Made by a program: the position numbers and the translations under genes
DNA from: Desmodus rotundus
Taxonomy: Eukaryota; Chordata; Mammalia; Chiroptera; Phyllostomidae
Direction of reading: 5' to 3'
NCBI RefSeq assembly: GCF_022682495.2
Contig: NC_071398.1
Span: forward strand, 31,685,426-31,749,425
Length of the DNA: 64,000 bases
The notes under the pieces: generated by a model
Databases searched by the model: none
Told to the model about the DNA's origin: nothing
Seen by the model: only the letters and a program-made list of their open reading frames with translations
Shown here: positions 59,761 to 64,000 of the stretch, piece after piece
How positions within the stretch are numbered: position 1 is the first letter of the stretch
Layout of the letters: each line of letters starts with the position of its first letter

Positions 59761-60510
59761 GCCAGCAGTGACCTACCAGAGAAATGCACCCAGGGCCTTG
59801 TGGGGCCTCCTCTGCATGTGCTCTTCCTGGCACCATGGAAGCCCTGCTTGGTTTCTTATAAAACCCACCTCCCTCCTGCCCTTCACTGTGGTCACATTGA
59901 AGAAACACTTGAGAGTCTCTGACTTCCACAACCATGTGAGTGCCAGTGCCACTCTCTCCTGGCACCCAAGTCTTCCTCCTGGAGCTGCCCTGTCTCAGTT
60001 GACTATGTCAGCTTCCTTTTCAACAAGCAAAGTAACCCCACCCCCCATGCTCCCCAGAGCTGCAACCATCCCAGAGCTCCTCCAGTAGCTGCAGGTGGGG
60101 TGTGGGCAGCTGCTTGCTTCTCCTGTCCATGGTTTGTCCAAGAAATGCCCTGAACACAGGATTTCACTAGGAGCCAGAAGCATGGCTTTTTAGAAGTAGA
60201 CAGCTAATCCAGCCAGTCCCAAGCTCTGAGACCTGGCAACTTACTCACATCTTCTAATCTATAGCATGGAGCTGTTTTAGGGTGAAGAGATGACTCATAG
60301 CCCTGCTCACAGCAAGGCAAGCTCAGGGCACAGCTTGACACCATCATGATTGAGTGTCTGTGTTGAAAGCTGTGTTTCTCAGTCATTTCCAGCAGTGTTT
60401 AATTTCAGAGAAGCATGTGGTCCTCAGGTTGGGCAGGGCACAGGGAAGGCAGGTGGAGACCCCATCCTGAGAGGTGTTGCTCTAATGTGTGTTTCTCTCC
60501 CACACCACAG
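59761..60510 (+). other. End of ACSF3 intron 5
   Basis: Unassigned apart from a weak MIR-like stretch near 60215-60300 (GAGACCTGGCAACTTACTCA). It ends with the acceptor CTCCCACACCACAG at 60510. Confidence 0.55.
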
Positions 60511-60637
60511 GTGACCCCAGGATTGAAGGAGAAGGAAGGGGAGCTCTTGGTCAGGGGACCCTCTGTTTTCCGAGAATACTGGGACAAACCAGAAGAAACA
60601 AGGAAAGCATTCACCTCGGATGGCTGGTTTAAAACAG
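60511..60637 (+). CDS. ACSF3: ACSF3 coding exon 6 (residues 414-456)
   Basis: This 127-nt exon reads [40 protein letters not shown] and KT, ending after the first base of Gly456. [18 protein letters not shown] is the conserved A6-type segment, and DGWFKTG is the start of the A7 motif whose next residue (Asp457 in human, ribose-binding) lies in the following exon, outside the window. Phase 0 start; donor GTAGGG at 60638. Together the six exons encode about 79 percent of a 576-residue protein; the C-terminal lid with the catalytic Lys is beyond 64000. Confidence 0.96.
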
Positions 60638-62559
60638 GTAGGGGCACAGAGAGGGAGGGGGAACTGGAGCAGGGGGGAAGGGAAAAGATCATGACTTGGC
60701 TACCGCATGTTGTCACCACACCTGGATACCCCAGAATCTTCCATCAAGGGCAGAGACAGGGCCTGGGAGGGGGGTGCACTTTGTGTCTCTTATCTTCCTA
60801 GCTGCACCCCCAACCCAGCACCTCCACCCCCTGCCAGCCTCTAAAAGGAAGCTCCTGAGGCCACAACCCTCAGGAGGGCCAGCAGCCCCTGCCTGGTGGT
60901 CCTATTGCCTCTCTTGGGTCAGGACACCTGCCCCTCCCAGTCATCACTGCACTCTTGGTCAGAGAGCCTCCTCACCTCCTCCCTCTTACCCTCCCTCTTA
61001 GTCCATCATGCTTTGTAAATCTTCCCCTCCCCCACTCAGGATCAAGGTTGTTTTGATAGAATGTGGTTTATTTTTGGTATAGGTCATTCATTTCCCTGTT
61101 CCCTACCAAAGTCTGTAATCTGTGTCACCCGCCCAAGCCAGCAAGTGTAAACCCATTGCCAGAGCCTGGGGCCCCAGTGCCCAGCAGGAAGAGGCAGCAC
61201 CGCTGGAATGCACTGGTGGGGCCCCCATGCCAGCATCCTCTCACCTGGGGCGCGCACCCCGAGCTTGCTCTGAGGAGCCTCTTGCCCTCTGCTCCCCCAT
61301 CCCACATCCCTTCCGCCATTCTGTTCCTCACCCTTGTCCCCTTCTGTTTCCCACTCCCCACCTCCTTGAGCCCAACAGTTGACGCGGCAGATACTGGGAG
61401 AGTGCACGTTTGCAGCTGCATCAATTCACTGGTGTGTGTGCTCATCCAGAACACGCACCAGAACATCAGCTCCCTACTTGTAGATGGGGGGATTCTGGGT
61501 GGTTTCTCCCTTCCTTTTTGTCTCTCTGTAGTTCTATAACTTCCATGCTGTACATACATTAGTTCATAATAATCTCAAGGCAACATTTTCTAAAAAGAAA
61601 GGCCTGTTTTCACATGTCATCTTACATGGCCCCATAATCAGAAATGTGCCTTAATGCCTGCTCTTCTGTGGAGAAAGGAGGCCACCTCAGATGGGATGGG
61701 TTGCCTTCAGGGGTCACTGTGCCAATCGGACCAGGAGAGAGGGTATGGAGAAGACAGCTGTGGCCCTTAGCCTGCTCACCCCCATGGTATGTGCTTCTTG
61801 GGTCTGCCACTCACACATGTGTCATCTCACCAGGCTCAGGTCAGCGTGGGTTTGTAGGGGATCCTGTGTCCACTCTCCAGTCTGCCACTGTCATGAGCCT
61901 GAAGTCACTAAGTGACGGAGCAGGGGGCTGTGTGGGTCCATCGAGTGGGGGCTTGAGGGTGACGGGGCAGTTAGAGAGTCCTTCTGGGAGGTATCAAGCA
62001 ACCCCCTTTTCACCCCTATACAGGTGGCACTTAGGGCTGGACTTGCTGGTCCCAGCTGGCCCTATGTCCACGCTGTGGTCCCACAGTCATCCATGGCTTT
62101 CTCTCTTCATGCACCTTCAGAAGTGGATTTCCTAGTGGGTGTGGTTGGTAGTATTCCATCCCCCCTTATCCCCCCACACTGGGTTCTGAAGAGTTTGCAG
62201 ATTATGTGTCTGTCAGCCCAGAACAGAAGCTAGCACCCCAGGAATGCTGGCAGGAGAACCTGCGCACCAGTCAGCAGAGGGCCCCTGCCTGGGGGCCCAG
62301 GAGCCAGGTTGCCTGTTTTGGACCCTCTGGTCTCTGCCTGTGACAGGATGTGGTCAGTATGTTAACACGTGCCTGTCTGGTTTACCCTCTGTAAACATCT
62401 GCAGTAATACACGTCAGTCTGGTGGAAACAAACCTCTCTCTGTTATTGTCCTCCAAATGCAGAATTTAGGAAATATTACTTTTGAACTAATCGTGCTTTT
62501 TACACATCACTCTGAGTGGTTCTAATTTGTAAACCTGACTGACTTTGTATCCATCTTCT

Positions 62560-63010
62560 TTCATTTTAAAATTCCGATGAAAAACTGCATATTTTTTTCT
62601 TTAAAAACACAGGAACCAAACCCTGAGGACTTTGCCAACAGCAGGGCTGACTGAGCACGAGGGCAGCAGCAATGCAGAATGCAGGGCAGTCCGCGTTCAA
62701 GCGTGTTAGCCCCGCTCTTGATGAGTGTTTCAGCTGAAAAGGAATAGTATGCATTAATTATTGTAAAGAGATGTCTTTAGGAGAAAATGATTTTGAAATT
62801 CAGTTTAATTTCATTGTAATGCACTGCAAACAGGAAGGGAGTATGTGTGTTTAATTGGCTCTCGGGGGTAAGGCCTGGAAGCCGCATGCCTTTGTCACAG
62901 GCCATTAGCGATACAGACTGCATAATGAGAGTGCGCAATCAGCTCACAGCTGCCGGCTCCTGCGGGGAGAGCATGATATTAAATAGAAATCAGGATAAAT
63001 TAAACTTAAC
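62560..63010. promoter_or_regulatory. Candidate conserved non-coding element
   Basis: Repeat-free block with many homeodomain-type cores (CATTAATTATTG at 62752, TTTAATTGGCTC near 62849, GCCATTAGCGATACAG at 62901, CATAATGAGAGTGCG near 62921, ATATTAAATAG near 62975) set between GC-rich flanks. Such composition is typical of developmental enhancers. Conservation was not tested, so this is a guess from sequence texture. Confidence 0.25.
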
Positions 63011-63448
63011 CCTTTCCCTGGCCAGGCCCTCCTGCCATGTGAATTCTGGCCGGAGCTGGAGAAGAGCCGAGTTGGCCAGCTCCTCCTCAGTGGCCTCCCC
63101 ATGGCTAGGTGACAGGAGACAAGCCAGCCACTTCACTTCCAGCTACTCCAGCCCTCCCTGCCCTGTGTGTGTCTGCCTTCTTCCCCGCAGCCCAGTCCGC
63201 CAGGGAGAACATGTGGACAGCTCCGTACAAGCCCCCAGGGCTCTTGGCTACCTCTCAGGGAAGAAATCAAAGGCCTCCCCACAGACACTTCCCTGACAGC
63301 CAGACTCCTCACCCTCTGAGTTCCACCCAAGCCCCGCCACACCCTCAGAGAAGCAGGTGGGCACACACAGGCACTGGTGCCAGCCCAGGGCAAGGGGACA
63401 GGCGATTTTGGGACCCAGGCTCCCTCAGGGTTCCACAATGACCCTGCT

Positions 63449-63655
63449 GTCGGAGCAGAGGACATGGGGATAAGGACACTGACCTGAGGACATGGGTGGA
63501 GATGAGAACACAGGGTGCACATGAGAATACAGGGATGAGGACACAGGACAGCGCTAAGCACACAGAGAGGAGGACGTGGGATGGAGCTGAAGACACAGAG
63601 ATGAGAACACAGGACAGACACCAGATGGTGATAAGGACATGGGACAGAGCTGAGC
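63449..63655. repeat. Degenerate minisatellite, about 20-bp unit
   Basis: Repeated variants of GATGAGAACACAGG and GGACATGGGACAGAGCTGA (for example at about 63502, 63532, 63598 and 63636) spread over 200 bp with imperfect spacing. It produces long repetitive frames on both strands rich in Cys/Leu/Ser or Glu/Arg/Thr that are not genes. Confidence 0.75.
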
Positions 63656-64000
63656 AATCACTGTGTCTCCTCCTGTGTTCTTGATGCTTTTACCCTGATA
63701 ACTGAATATGAGGAGACAAAAATGGCATCTCTGATTTATTTCAAAGGATATGCATCATACACTGTTGAATGTTGAAAAGTGAGATAGTAAACAGTAAACT
63801 GTATTTCCCTAATCTTAGATAGATACATGCGTAGAAGGTATGTAGGTAACTAGGAGAAAGAACCACAGGAAAATCACCAGAACATTACCAGGGTGTCTGG
63901 TGGTGTCTCTTCCCTTTTAATCCTATAGTGACCATGTGATATGATTTACAGAGACAAACATTAAAAGCTATTTATTTAAGAAAACAACTCACCGATAGAA

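Larger units (their letters stand above)
60638..64000 (+). other. ACSF3 intron 6 (partial)
   Basis: The next coding exon is not reached. The intron contains a GC-rich 60800-61400 stretch, a candidate conserved block (62560-63010) and a degenerate minisatellite (63449-63655). No gene or transposon is recognised elsewhere. Confidence 0.6.

Noticed and set aside
63133..63657. 174-codon minus-strand Cys/Leu/Ser-rich frame
   Set aside because: Largely generated by the degenerate minisatellite; no independent support.

Overview
The window is mammalian nuclear DNA: spliced exons with GT/AG borders, tRNA-derived SINEs, and LINE-1 remnants of several ages. Tailed SINEs beginning GCCCTGGCTG..TGGCTCAG resemble the bat VES family. 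Together with many young LINE-1-derived elements that carry only ORF1 (half-L1, HAL1-like), this suggests a bat, probably a microbat. The species call is inference.

The only host gene I can support is ACSF3 on the + strand, encoding mitochondrial malonyl-CoA/methylmalonyl-CoA synthetase. Six coding exons are present: 3829-4494, 5889-6044, 24949-25103, 26835-26983, 35588-35700 and 60511-60637. They join in one uninterrupted frame of 455 codons plus one base. Residue numbering matches the human protein as I know it, with M198, T358 and E359 in register. The promoter, the upstream non-coding exons and the last coding exons (about 120 residues) lie outside the window or were not found.

The rest is intron and upstream sequence. 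1-3800 is unique-looking apart from a 38-bp minisatellite. The 18.9-kb intron (6045-24948) holds a composite of old antisense LINE-1 into which three sense HAL1-like elements and four SINEs inserted. The introns around 26-35 kb contain a roughly 300-bp direct duplication flanking one ACSF3 exon, an antisense HAL1-like element nearly identical to one 11 kb upstream, and AT/homeobox-motif-rich blocks that look like candidate conserved elements. The 24.8-kb intron (35701-60510) is a nested mosaic: four more HAL1-like copies, a 209-bp TIR element, a mariner fragment, an unidentified processed-transcript fragment, and an antisense YBX1 processed pseudogene. That pseudogene sits inside an old LINE-1 and is itself hit by a LINE-1 tail and abutted by a SINE. 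The final 3.4 kb has a candidate conserved block and a degenerate minisatellite.

The most notable content is the HAL1-like family: eight substantial loci plus one fragment, about a quarter of the window. It shows subfamily structure, namely a shared in-frame 141-nt ORF1 deletion in two copies, a shared start-codon lesion with an extended 352-codon frame in an inverted pair, and apparent 3' transductions. I found no CRISPR array, operon or endogenous retrovirus.
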